From Promethearchaeota archaeon (GTDB lineage Archaea; Asgardarchaeota; Lokiarchaeia; Sigyniarchaeales; SOKP01), in the NCBI GenBank assembly GCA_016840085.1, contig JAEOTA010000088.1, positions 62,001 to 126,000 of the forward strand: a stretch of 64,000 nt of DNA, given 5' to 3'. The notes under the pieces are model-generated. The model searched no databases. It was not told the DNA's origin and worked only from the letters and a program-made list of their open reading frames with translations. Below, one piece after another: positions 19,285 to 27,918 of this stretch; the stretch's first letter is position 1; each line of letters begins with the position of its first letter. The position numbers were made by a program, and so were the translations under genes.

Positions 19285-20056
19285 ACTTTTTTAACCATTT
19301 TAAATTTGAGTATTTTTCTTTTACCAACTGTTCAGCTAAAATTAATTCCTCGTCAGAAAAACTTCCTTCTATTAATTTAATTCCCAAGGTTTTTTCAAAT
19401 CCTCGTCTAAGTGATTCTATTAATTTTTTTTCATTATAATTTGGTAATTGTTCCTTAATTCCAATACATTTAGCACGAACAGATTTCACCATTCTAGTTT
19501 TACTAACAGTCTCGGGTGCTTTTAAAACTGAATACATTAAATCAGGATCAAGATCTAATAAAATTGTACCATGTTGGAGAATATAACCTTTCTTCCTCAC
19601 TTGTGCATTTCCAGAAAATTTTTTTCCCTCTATCATAATTGCAGGACAATGAATTACATCTTTTTCAGGCGTCAGTCCAAAAATCATTAATCCTGCAATA
19701 ATTCCTTGTGTAATAATTTCAAATTGGTCTAATACTTTTCTACCGCCTAGATGTTCTAAAAATTTTATTGGACATATAATTGAATAGGTCAACTCCCGAT
19801 CTTCATCATGAAATACGGCACCGCCTCCTGTAATACGTCTAACAACATTAAATCCCTTTTGATTGGCAAATTTAATATCTATTTCTGCTGATAAACTTTG
19901 ATTTCTTCCAATACTTGCTGTTGAAGGTCTCCATTTGTAAAATCTCAGAGTATTTGGTGATTTTTTTTTGATCATCATTCTTAATATGGCTTCATCTAAA
20001 GCCATATTCCAAAATCCATTTCTAACGGTTAATGGTATATATCGGAATGAATTCAT
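19277..20056 (-). CDS. lplA: Lipoate/octanoate-protein ligase
   Basis: A 259-residue member of the lipoyl/biotinyl transferase family, attaching lipoate or octanoate to lipoyl domains. The lipoate-pocket motif RRITGGGAVFHD is at residues 73-84 and the catalytic lysine motif EGKKFSGNAQ at about 144-152. It lacks most of the C-terminal accessory domain of bacterial LplA but has a short tail. Genes on both sides encode radical SAM proteins of LipS type (eight-base overlap downstream, 17-base gap upstream), so it probably supplies the octanoyl-protein on which they act. Substrates could be GcvH or 2-oxoacid dehydrogenase E2, none of which is in the window. Confidence 0.88.
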   Translation of the reverse strand: MNSFRYIPLTVRNGFWNMALDEAILRMMIKKKSPNTLRFYKWRPSTASIGRNQSLSAEIDIKFANQKGFNVVRRITGGGAVFHDEDRELTYSIICPIKFLEHLGGRKVLDQFEIITQGIIAGLMIFGLTPEKDVIHCPAIMIEGKKFSGNAQVRKKGYILQHGTILLDLDPDLMYSVLKAPETVSKTRMVKSVRAKCIGIKEQLPNYNEKKLIESLRRGFEKTLGIKLIEGSFSDEELILAEQLVKEKYSNLKWLKKYE

Positions 20057-20072
20057 TTTGCCTATTAAGATA

Positions 20073-21074
20073 CTAGTTTGTAAAATTTATTAATAGATTA
20101 TAGATTTCCTGTTTCTCAATTTCATTTAATTTTCTTGGATAGTTATAAATAGGCCCTGATGGCTTTGAAGTGTAATATGGGCGATTACATCCAGGACATC
20201 CTGATGTTAAGAAAGCATCAGTATCATGTAAAATGTTTTTTAAATCTCCTTTACTGATATTAATATTTACAATATTATTCTTCATATTAAAAGTAAAATT
20301 TTTCAAATCTTTATCCATATTTATAATAACATATCTACCTAACTGCAATTTTCTAAAACTCAATAGGTTTGGTTGATTCAAGTTTTCACATCTTGTACCT
20401 TTTATTGGAGTAAAAGCAAAAAGAGCCACTGTTATCTTTAAATTGTATAGTTTTTCAATGAGTTGCATTACATCTCCTTCAGTTTCTCCTAATCCTATGA
20501 TAATATGTGTACTTACAGCCCCTTCTCCAAAAATTTCTAATGCTTCTTTCAATTTTTGAAAATGTTTATCCCATGTATAAGGACCCTCAACTTTAATCCC
20601 TTTAATTTTATCAAAAATCTCTGGTGTTGCTCCATCCAAAGCAATACCCACTCTCTGAACACCTTTACGTTTTAACTCACGCAATTTTTCTATTGACATA
20701 GGAGGGATAGCAATAGATATGGGCGTATTAGAATTAGTTTTAATTTGAGCAACAATATTTATTAAATCATTAAAATTTTCAGAATAGTTTAAAGTTTGAA
20801 TGCAAATTCTTCTGAATCTTCTTGAAGGAGGTAAATATTTTAATTTTGTCAAAAAATCCTTGAATGAAAAAACAGGCCAATTAATCCGAGAAAGTTTTTC
20901 CCTCGAGCTTTTCGAGCTTCTTGCTTGTGGGCAAAAACCGCAATTTGCCAAACAATGACCCTCTTTAAAAGTCATAATATAGCAAGTTGTTGGATCATCT
21001 TTGAATTTTCTTTTTGATTCTAATCCTAAAACAGAAGCACTTCCTACAGATACCCTTATTTTTTCAATAGCCAT
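20073..21074 (-). CDS. Radical SAM protein, BioB-like, probable LipS1/LipS2-type component
   Basis: A 333-residue radical SAM protein of the biotin/lipoyl synthase type. The cluster motif is C41-x3-C45-x2-C48 (GHCLANCGFCPQA), with extra C31 upstream. Barrel strands such as RVGIALDGATPE and THIIIGLGET are typical. A C-terminal SGCPGCNRPYY with GPIYNYPR probably binds an auxiliary cluster. It is the first gene of the minus-strand operon running to cofD, and lies next to the lipoate ligase gene. Together with the other radical SAM gene it fits the two-subunit archaeal lipoyl synthase. A biotin synthase role is less likely since no other biotin gene is near. Confidence 0.72.
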   Translation of the reverse strand: MAIEKIRVSVGSASVLGLESKRKFKDDPTTCYIMTFKEGHCLANCGFCPQARSSKSSREKLSRINWPVFSFKDFLTKLKYLPPSRRFRRICIQTLNYSENFNDLINIVAQIKTNSNTPISIAIPPMSIEKLRELKRKGVQRVGIALDGATPEIFDKIKGIKVEGPYTWDKHFQKLKEALEIFGEGAVSTHIIIGLGETEGDVMQLIEKLYNLKITVALFAFTPIKGTRCENLNQPNLLSFRKLQLGRYVIINMDKDLKNFTFNMKNNIVNINISKGDLKNILHDTDAFLTSGCPGCNRPYYTSKPSGPIYNYPRKLNEIEKQEIYNLLINFTN

Positions 21075-21273
21075 TGATCTCTCTAGTAAATTAGTAATAT
21101 TAAGTTTTATTCCTTCAAATTATAATTTTATCTTGTTGTAATAATAATTGCTTTCTTAAGAAATATCAGAATTTACAGAATATATTTCTCTACATAAATA
21201 ATTTATTGAATCAATAATTAAGATATTAAATATAATGCATATCCCCGAATTTTAAAAAAAGTGGTAAAGAATT

Positions 21274-24063
21274 ATGGTTCAATATGATGCGCAAAAAATA
21301 GAAAAAAAATGGCAGCAAAGGTGGGAAAAAGACAAAATTTTTGAAGTAAAGGAGGATCCTAAGAAAAAAAAATATTATGTGTTAGAGATGTATCCATACC
21401 CTTCAGGAAAACTTCATATGGGACACCTTAGAAATTATACAATCGGGGATTGCTATACTAGATTTAAAAGGATGAATGGTTTCAATGTTCTTTATCCAAT
21501 GGGCTACGATTCGTTTGGAATGCCAGCAGAAAATGCAGCAATTGATCATGGGGCTAATCCAGAAGAATGGACAAATAAAAATATAGAAAAAATGAAAAAA
21601 CAGCAAAAAAGGATCGGACTCTCGTATGATTGGACAAGAGAAATTTATAGTCATAATCCTAACTATTATAAATGGGATCAATGGTTTTTTTTAAAGATGT
21701 TAGAAAAGGATTTAGCATATAGACAAGAAAACTATGTCAATTGGTGCCCAAAGTGCGCTACAGTTTTAGCCAACGAGCAATCCCAAGGGGGTAGATGTTG
21801 GAGATGCAATAGTATCGTTGATCAAAAGTTTTTAACACAATGGTTCCTAAAAATAAGAGATTACGCAGAGGAACTACTTGAAGGGTTAAATATCGTTGAT
21901 TGGCCTGAAAAAGTGAAGATAATGCAACGAAATTGGATTGGAAAATCAGAAGGAACAATCATAAAATTCCCTATTGTGGGAGAAGATCGGACTATTGATA
22001 TATTTACAACAAGACCAGACACGCTTTTTGGCGTGACATTTATGGTTTTTGCCCCAGAACATCCTTGGGTTCGTAAATGGGTGGAACAAACTGAATATGA
22101 GAAGAATTTCAAAGAATTATATGATGAAGTAATGCATCAAGATAAATTCACACGGACTGATATTGAAATAGAAAAAAAAGGTATGTTTATTGGAAAATAT
22201 GCTATAAATCCAATAAATAATGAGGAAGTACCCATCTATATTGGTAATTTCGTCATTTATGAATATGGAGCAGGTGCAGTAATGGCGGTTCCAGCACATG
22301 ATCAGAGAGATTTTGAGTTTGCTAAAGAATATGATATTCCCATTAAAATAGTAATCCAACCTCATAATTATGAATTAAATTTAGCTAATATGACGAGAGC
22401 CTTTGAGAGTGAGGGCATTCTTATAAACTCAGAGGAATTTAATGGGATGGGAAATCGTTCTGCTATATCTGCAATAACAGAAAAATTGGAAGAAATTAAT
22501 ATGGGATTTGCTACAATAAATTATAAATTAAGAGATTGGGGTATTTCACGTCAACGTTATTGGGGGTGTCCTATTCCAGTTATTTATTGTGAGGTGTGTG
22601 GTATAGTTCCGGTCCCATACGAAGACTTACCTGTTTTTTTACCTAAAGATGTTTCTTTTACAGGAGCGGGTAATCCATTAGAAACAAGTCTCAGTTTTAT
22701 TAATACTAAATGTCCTAAATGTGGTAAAAATGCGAGAAGGGAGATAGATACTATGGATACGTTTATAGATAGCTCTTGGTACTTTTTCGCTTTTTGTGAT
22801 CCACCTTCTGTTGAATCAGATATTCCCTATAATAAGAATGTTGTAAATTATTGGGGTAATGTCAATCAATATATAGGAGGCATAGAACATGCTGTTATGC
22901 ACTTAATATATGCAAGATTTTTCACTAAGGTTGCTCGAGATCTGGGGCTTCACAAATTTGATGAACCTTTTCAATCTTTACTAACCCAAGGAATGATTAA
23001 TAAAGCTCATCCATATTGCCCTAATTGTAATGCATTCTTTATGAAAGCTGATTTAAAAGAAATGAAATGTAAAATATGTGGGAATATTGACCTTATTCAA
23101 AAATCTGTTAAAATGAGTAAGAGTTATGGAAATACTGTAGACCCTGGTAAGATTATTGGTAAATATGGAGCAGATGCAGCAAGATTTTTTATTTTATTTG
23201 GAGCAAGTCCATCATCAGGATTAGAATGGTCGGATGAGGGTGTTGATTATGCTTATAGATTTATAAAAAATACATTTAGTCTTTTAACTGAATTTCCTAA
23301 TAATGTAAGACAAGAACTAACAATCAGAGATTCGTTAATTAAATACTATTTGAATAAAACAATAAAAGAATTCACAGAAAATATGCAGAAACTAGCAATT
23401 AGAAATGCAGTTAATAATTTAATACAATTTATAACAGAATTTGGCAAATATAAAAACGAAGGTGTGAAAAGAGAAATTTTTGAAGAATGTAGAGAAAATC
23501 TAGTTTTACTACTTCATCCAATAGCACCTCATATGACTGAAGAAATTTGGGAAATTATTGGTAAACAGAAATATGTAAGTCTAACTACCTGGTGTTCTTA
23601 TAACCAAGAACTTTTAACAGAGGAATCTGACTATAAATGGAACTTAATGAACAATATCTTAGATGATATTAAGAATATAAAAACAATAATGAAGAAAGAT
23701 GATTTAGAATCTCTTTCACTGATTGTTACTGATCCTTGGAAAACGAAATTTTATAACTCGTTAATATCAATTTTAGAAGAAACTAAGAATCAAGGAGAAA
23801 TAATAAAAAAATTAATGCAAAATAACGATTTTAGAAAGTATAGTAAACAAATTAGTAAATTTGTTGTCAGAATATTAAAGAATGTTGGGAAATATCCAAA
23901 ATATTGCCTATCTTCAAATGAAGAATTTCAATTTTTTAATGAAATTAGAACTATTATTGAAAAGAAATACAGATGTAATGTTAAAATTATCTTCGAAAAA
24001 GAATCTACTGAACAAAAAGCATCTCAAGCTCTCCCAGGTAAACCCGCTATAGTTATATCGTAA
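21274..24063 (+). CDS. leuS: Leucyl-tRNA synthetase, bacterial type
   Basis: A 929-residue class I aminoacyl-tRNA synthetase charging tRNA-Leu. The HIGH box is HMGH within PSGKLHMGHLRNYTIGD, and KMSKS is exact (VKMSKSYGNTVDPG). The editing CP1 domain has TTRPDT and AVPAHDQRD. Bacterial character is shown by GYDSFGMPAENAA; archaeal/eukaryotic LeuRS reads differently here (GFHITGTPI type). Two zinc knuckles lie before the catalytic second half and a third CPNC/CKIC pair precedes KMSKS. An archaeon normally carries the archaeal form, so this gene was probably acquired from bacteria. It stands alone, divergent from the lipoate operon with a 199-base gap. Confidence 0.95.
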   Translation: MVQYDAQKIEKKWQQRWEKDKIFEVKEDPKKKKYYVLEMYPYPSGKLHMGHLRNYTIGDCYTRFKRMNGFNVLYPMGYDSFGMPAENAAIDHGANPEEWTNKNIEKMKKQQKRIGLSYDWTREIYSHNPNYYKWDQWFFLKMLEKDLAYRQENYVNWCPKCATVLANEQSQGGRCWRCNSIVDQKFLTQWFLKIRDYAEELLEGLNIVDWPEKVKIMQRNWIGKSEGTIIKFPIVGEDRTIDIFTTRPDTLFGVTFMVFAPEHPWVRKWVEQTEYEKNFKELYDEVMHQDKFTRTDIEIEKKGMFIGKYAINPINNEEVPIYIGNFVIYEYGAGAVMAVPAHDQRDFEFAKEYDIPIKIVIQPHNYELNLANMTRAFESEGILINSEEFNGMGNRSAISAITEKLEEINMGFATINYKLRDWGISRQRYWGCPIPVIYCEVCGIVPVPYEDLPVFLPKDVSFTGAGNPLETSLSFINTKCPKCGKNARREIDTMDTFIDSSWYFFAFCDPPSVESDIPYNKNVVNYWGNVNQYIGGIEHAVMHLIYARFFTKVARDLGLHKFDEPFQSLLTQGMINKAHPYCPNCNAFFMKADLKEMKCKICGNIDLIQKSVKMSKSYGNTVDPGKIIGKYGADAARFFILFGASPSSGLEWSDEGVDYAYRFIKNTFSLLTEFPNNVRQELTIRDSLIKYYLNKTIKEFTENMQKLAIRNAVNNLIQFITEFGKYKNEGVKREIFEECRENLVLLLHPIAPHMTEEIWEIIGKQKYVSLTTWCSYNQELLTEESDYKWNLMNNILDDIKNIKTIMKKDDLESLSLIVTDPWKTKFYNSLISILEETKNQGEIIKKLMQNNDFRKYSKQISKFVVRILKNVGKYPKYCLSSNEEFQFFNEIRTIIEKKYRCNVKIIFEKESTEQKASQALPGKPAIVIS

Positions 24064-24226
24064 TATATTTATAAATATACGTAATTTTTCTTTGTAATTT
24101 AATAACTTTTAATAGAAATTTATTAACTTAAGATTAAATAAATTATTTTTATACTGAAAATATTAAATCTAATAAAAAAATGGCTTTAATTAAATTCTTA
24201 GAAAAGAATCAAGGAATTTATTAAAA

Positions 24227-25096
24227 ATGACTATATATGAACTTAGTATCATCTCAACTACAGGTTTTCCATATTACAACAAAAATATTAAACCGATACC
24301 TGAAGGTGTAAAAATTTTTCTAAGATTTTTTGATTTTTCTAAAGACAAGTCTACAGTTCATGAACAATTAGATTCAAATTCAAAATTTGATCTTACTGCA
24401 GGTTTAATTTCTGCTTTATATGAATTTGCTTGCAATATAGATAAAAGAATACATGTTTTAGAATTTAAACCTACAAAGACATTTAAAGCTTCAAAAAAAG
24501 TTAAAGAGAAAGCAAAATATCAAGGAGATGTATTGATTACAACACAAACAGAATCTTTTTTGCTCCATAAATCAGTTCAAGAAAAAATAAAGCTTATATA
24601 TAATTATTTTATAAATTCTAAAATTCCTCTTGATTCTTCAGAAGAAATTCAAGAAAATGAACAAAATAAAATAATTGAAATTTTAACTGATTCAAAAGCA
24701 AGAAGTATGATAAAAGATCATCAAAATGAATTAAAACGCTTAGCAAATGATTTTCTGAGTGAGATGAAAGATTATGGTTTACGGGGAATTTGCATAACTT
24801 CATTTGACCTTTCACCCATAATTACGTTTGGAAAAAAATATTCCTTGAAGCATATTAATGAGATTTTAAGACATATTGGATATATTCCAGAAATAACACC
24901 TTTAGATTGGATTTATAGATCATCATTTTTTTCTGAAGAACAAATTCAGGTATGCATTATAAAATCAGGAGTCGGACCCACTGTTAAGGAAATTTTATTC
25001 GAGCCATATTTTTACTTACTTTTTGCCGATCCCCAAAGCATCTTTGGAGAATTCCCGGGAAAAATAACAACTTCATTTAATAATATTCTTGATTGA
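24227..25096 (+). CDS. Uncharacterised protein, possible longin-like N-terminal domain
   Basis: A 289-residue soluble protein. The first 90 residues alternate strands and helices in a longin/roadblock-like order: MTIYELSIISTTGFPYY, then a helix with DLTAGLISALYEFA. Such domains are common in Asgard archaea and pair with small GTPases. The middle is charged and helical (about 120-190), and the rest has no motif I know. No signal peptide, membrane segment or metal site is seen. Function is unknown; the longin suggestion rests on pattern only and would need structure prediction. It is a single gene, convergent with tpiA. Confidence 0.55.
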   Translation: MTIYELSIISTTGFPYYNKNIKPIPEGVKIFLRFFDFSKDKSTVHEQLDSNSKFDLTAGLISALYEFACNIDKRIHVLEFKPTKTFKASKKVKEKAKYQGDVLITTQTESFLLHKSVQEKIKLIYNYFINSKIPLDSSEEIQENEQNKIIEILTDSKARSMIKDHQNELKRLANDFLSEMKDYGLRGICITSFDLSPIITFGKKYSLKHINEILRHIGYIPEITPLDWIYRSSFFSEEQIQVCIIKSGVGPTVKEILFEPYFYLLFADPQSIFGEFPGKITTSFNNILD

Positions 25097-25145
25097 AAAA
25101 ATAAAATCAAATAAATCTTTAAATATTAATTACTCCTCATTTTAG

Positions 25146-25913
25146 TTAATCACTCTTAAATGCAGCCTTTATTATTTGAAAAAAAGAATTTGCATCAAGT
25201 GATGCCCCTCCAACTAAGCCACCATCAATATTTTCTTTTTTAAATAAATCTTTTGCATTTGTTGGTTTGATTGACCCCCCATATTGAATTCTGATTAAAT
25301 TGGCTGTCTCTTTATCATATTTTTGGGATAAAAATTCTCTAATGAAAATGTGAACTTCTTCTGCTTGTTCTGGAGTTGCTGTTTTACCCGTACCTATTGC
25401 CCAAATTGGCTCATATGCGATAACGACCTTTAATATTTGTTCTCTCGTCAAATCTTTAAAAGTTTCATTCATTTGAAATTTAATTATTTGCTGTGTATCA
25501 CCAGCTTCTCTTTCTTCTAAATGTTCTCCAATGCACACAATGGGATTTAAATCCATATATAATGCCTTTTTTAACTTTTTATTAGTTAATCCATCTGATT
25601 CATTAAATATATTTCTTCTTTCACTATGACCAAGAATCACATATTCAACACCTATAGTTTTTAAAAAATTTGGTGAAATTTCACCAGTAAACGCACCCTT
25701 CTCTTCAAAATACATGTTTTGAGCACCTAATTTGATATATGTATTTTTTAACATCTCGTATGCACTAGTTAAAGCAGTAAAAGGTGTAGCAATTACTATA
25801 TCGACAGCATTAATTCCTTTTACCAAAGGTATTAACTTTTTTAACATATTTCTGCATTCTTCTGGAGTTCCCCTATTCATTTTCCAATTTCCACCAATTA
25901 TTGGTTTCCTCAA
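25146..25913 (-). CDS. tpiA: Triosephosphate isomerase, long (bacterial/eukaryotic) form
   Basis: A 255-residue TIM-barrel enzyme interconverting dihydroxyacetone phosphate and glyceraldehyde 3-phosphate. Active-site residues are N9 and K11 (GGNWKMN), H96 (GHSERR) and E168 (AYEPIWAIGTG), with the phosphate loop YGGSIKP near the C-terminus. Archaeal TPIs are usually shorter by about 25 residues; the length and the GHSERRNIFNE and CIGEHLEERE segments are of the bacterial/eukaryotic type. It is monocistronic, with its promoter in the 130-base gap shared with the hdrC-like gene downstream on the map. Confidence 0.95.
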   Translation of the reverse strand: MRKPIIGGNWKMNRGTPEECRNMLKKLIPLVKGINAVDIVIATPFTALTSAYEMLKNTYIKLGAQNMYFEEKGAFTGEISPNFLKTIGVEYVILGHSERRNIFNESDGLTNKKLKKALYMDLNPIVCIGEHLEEREAGDTQQIIKFQMNETFKDLTREQILKVVIAYEPIWAIGTGKTATPEQAEEVHIFIREFLSQKYDKETANLIRIQYGGSIKPTNAKDLFKKENIDGGLVGGASLDANSFFQIIKAAFKSD

Positions 25914-26043
25914 CTTTTCTTACCTCTTAATATGATTTAATCTTTTTATAATATAATTTCGCTATAATAGTTGTAAAGTTTAAATTCTATAAAATTCTAC
26001 CTAAAATTTCTAGAAATAACAAACCAATGAGAGAAAATAAAAA

Positions 26044-26547
26044 TTATTCTTGTTTAGGCAGTTTTTCGGACAATTTAGTTGCTTTTAGAATCTTCTTTAC
26101 ATCATCTACATCAGGAGTCATTATTTCTGGTAAACTCAACTGTGTACGTCTCCTTTTTATGGCAGGTTGCATTGGTATTGCTTTACCATGTTCTAAAATA
26201 GTAGTAGCTTGGCCAGTATAATATGTTGGAGCTTCTCCCCTTTCCACACTCATATTCTTTAAGATAATAAAGATTTCCGTTAATTCAACTTTTTGGGGAC
26301 AAACTTCATCGCATGTATCGCACATTGTACAACCCCAAATATTGAAACTATTTTCAGCACCAAATATTTTTTCTTTAAGTCCTAATAGAGCATCTAGAAT
26401 CAAACGCCTTGGGTTATACCTACCTTCTGTAACTTGTGCGACTGGACACGCACCACTACAAGTAGCACATTGATAACAATATGCTAATGTAGTGCCAATT
26501 TCATTACCAAGAATTTGGTTTCTAAAATCAAAATCTATAGTTGCCAT
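26044..26547 (-). CDS. hdrC: Heterodisulfide reductase subunit C-like iron-sulfur protein
   Basis: A 167-residue protein with two 4Fe-4S motifs: C24, C27, C30, C34 (CYQCATCSGACP) and C73, C76, C79, C83 (CTMCDTCDEVCP). This spacing and length match HdrC, which passes electrons between the flavin subunit HdrA and the disulfide-reducing subunit HdrB. Neither hdrA nor hdrB lies next to it in this window, so it is a detached subunit gene. Similar proteins also serve as electron carriers for other oxidoreductases. A thioredoxin gene lies divergently 241 bases away, fitting a redox role, though a direct link is not shown. Confidence 0.85.
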   Translation of the reverse strand: MATIDFDFRNQILGNEIGTTLAYCYQCATCSGACPVAQVTEGRYNPRRLILDALLGLKEKIFGAENSFNIWGCTMCDTCDEVCPQKVELTEIFIILKNMSVERGEAPTYYTGQATTILEHGKAIPMQPAIKRRRTQLSLPEIMTPDVDDVKKILKATKLSEKLPKQE

Positions 26548-26788
26548 TTGAATTGATCAGTTTATCTTAATATTATGTAATATAACTTATAGTCGGTTTT
26601 AAAATTAATTCTTTTAAAATTTAGTTTTTTAACCAGAAAAATATCTATTAGTTTTTTATGTTTTGACAATCATTATTTAAGTCTTCTTTTTAAATTGTAA
26701 TTGAAATTAATATAAGTAATTAAATATTTAATCTTATAACTATATAACAAAATTATTTTAATGGCAAATATTATTAAATTGAGATAGA

Positions 26789-27145
26789 ATGACAAATATC
26801 GAAGAATTAAAAGAGTATGGTCTTGAAATCACAGAAGATATGAAAAAAGGAAAGGTTATCATCGATATTTATACAAATTGGTGTGGACCCTGCCAATTTT
26901 TAAGCCCTCTCTTAGAAAAATTGGAACGTGAAGGATTGATTAAATTGTTGAAAGAGGACCTAGATCAAAATAGACCCCTTGGTGAAAGATTTGGAATTAC
27001 AGCCATTCCAACTACTCTACTTTTCAATAATGGTGAACTCTTAAATCATCCTATAGAAGTTCAGGGACAAATACTAGTAAAAAACGGACTAATGGTTGGA
27101 GCAGCAGGAGAACAAATAATTCGTGAAATCATTGAAAAAATGTAA
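26789..27145 (+). CDS. Thioredoxin-like protein
   Basis: A 118-residue thioredoxin-fold protein with the canonical redox motif WCGPC (C32 and C35) and the cis-proline loop AIPTT. Length fits a single cytoplasmic domain without signal peptide. It differs from standard thioredoxin by an insertion of about ten residues after NNGELLNHPIEVQ. Reductant and targets are unknown. It is divergently arranged with the HdrC-like gene and followed by a 258-base gap before the TRAPP-like pair. Confidence 0.9.
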   Translation: MTNIEELKEYGLEITEDMKKGKVIIDIYTNWCGPCQFLSPLLEKLEREGLIKLLKEDLDQNRPLGERFGITAIPTTLLFNNGELLNHPIEVQGQILVKNGLMVGAAGEQIIREIIEKM

Positions 27146-27403
27146 TTGGATTAAAATTAAATTGTTTTCACAGGAAATTTTCATTTTTCCTTTTTTATAT
27201 AAACATTTACTAAAACAGAATTAGTATTCGAATAATATAGATTAAAAATTTCAATGATCGAGTAAGATAATATGTTTTCTTAATAATCAATTACTATGTG
27301 TTAATAAGAATTCATACAAATAATCTATTATTCAAATTATAAATTTTTTATTTAATGAAAGTTTTTCAATATTTAATTTGATAAAAGATTGGAAAATAGC
27401 AAT

Positions 27404-27916
27404 ATGAATTATTCAAGAAAAGAATTAATACAAACAGACGCAACTATGAATCAAATGAGAAATGCAATTTATGGCTTAGCTCGTTTTATGGAGAAAAACG
27501 GAGTCACTGATTTGAAGAATAAATTGAGGAAGATGGGACAAAATATAGCTAGAACTTATATTCAATACTGGAGACCAACAAATTTAATTAATACTTCTAA
27601 TTTAAAAGATGTTATTACAACAATTTATCAAAAAATATTGAATAGTAGTGTGTCAATTGAAATAAATCAAGTAGAAAGTTTAATAAAAGTTCAAGATTAT
27701 AAATGTGCTTTGTGCAAATATCATTATGATGATATAGAGATAGCAGGTTGTGAAATAATATTAGGTATGGTTTCTGAAATCATTTCTCTTATAAGTCAAG
27801 AATCTCATGATCCTTCTTCTATATTTTTAGAGCCCTATGATGTAACAGAATCTCGAGCATATGGAAATAAAACATGTATTCAATTATATAAATATAAAAT
27901 AGGAGAGAAAGGTTAG
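27404..27916 (+). CDS. TRAPP/Bet3-like protein
   Basis: A 170-residue protein; ATG 27404 chosen, TTG 27389 is possible. The pattern follows the Bet3/TRAPPC3 fold related to V4R domains: LRKMGQNIARTY matches the Bet3 LxxMGxNIxxxLI helix. It continues with a strand region ending in CALCKYHYDD, a helix AGCEIILGMVSEII, and a final strand pair VTESRAYGNKTCIQ. In eukaryotes Bet3 forms the core of the TRAPP tethering complex and GEF for Rab1/Ypt1. The next gene, two bases on, encodes a second protein of the same fold, so they may form a heterodimer like eukaryotic TRAPP subunits. V4R sensor proteins are the alternative reading. Confidence 0.6.
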   Translation: MNYSRKELIQTDATMNQMRNAIYGLARFMEKNGVTDLKNKLRKMGQNIARTYIQYWRPTNLINTSNLKDVITTIYQKILNSSVSIEINQVESLIKVQDYKCALCKYHYDDIEIAGCEIILGMVSEIISLISQESHDPSSIFLEPYDVTESRAYGNKTCIQLYKYKIGEKG

Positions 27917-27918
27917 AA

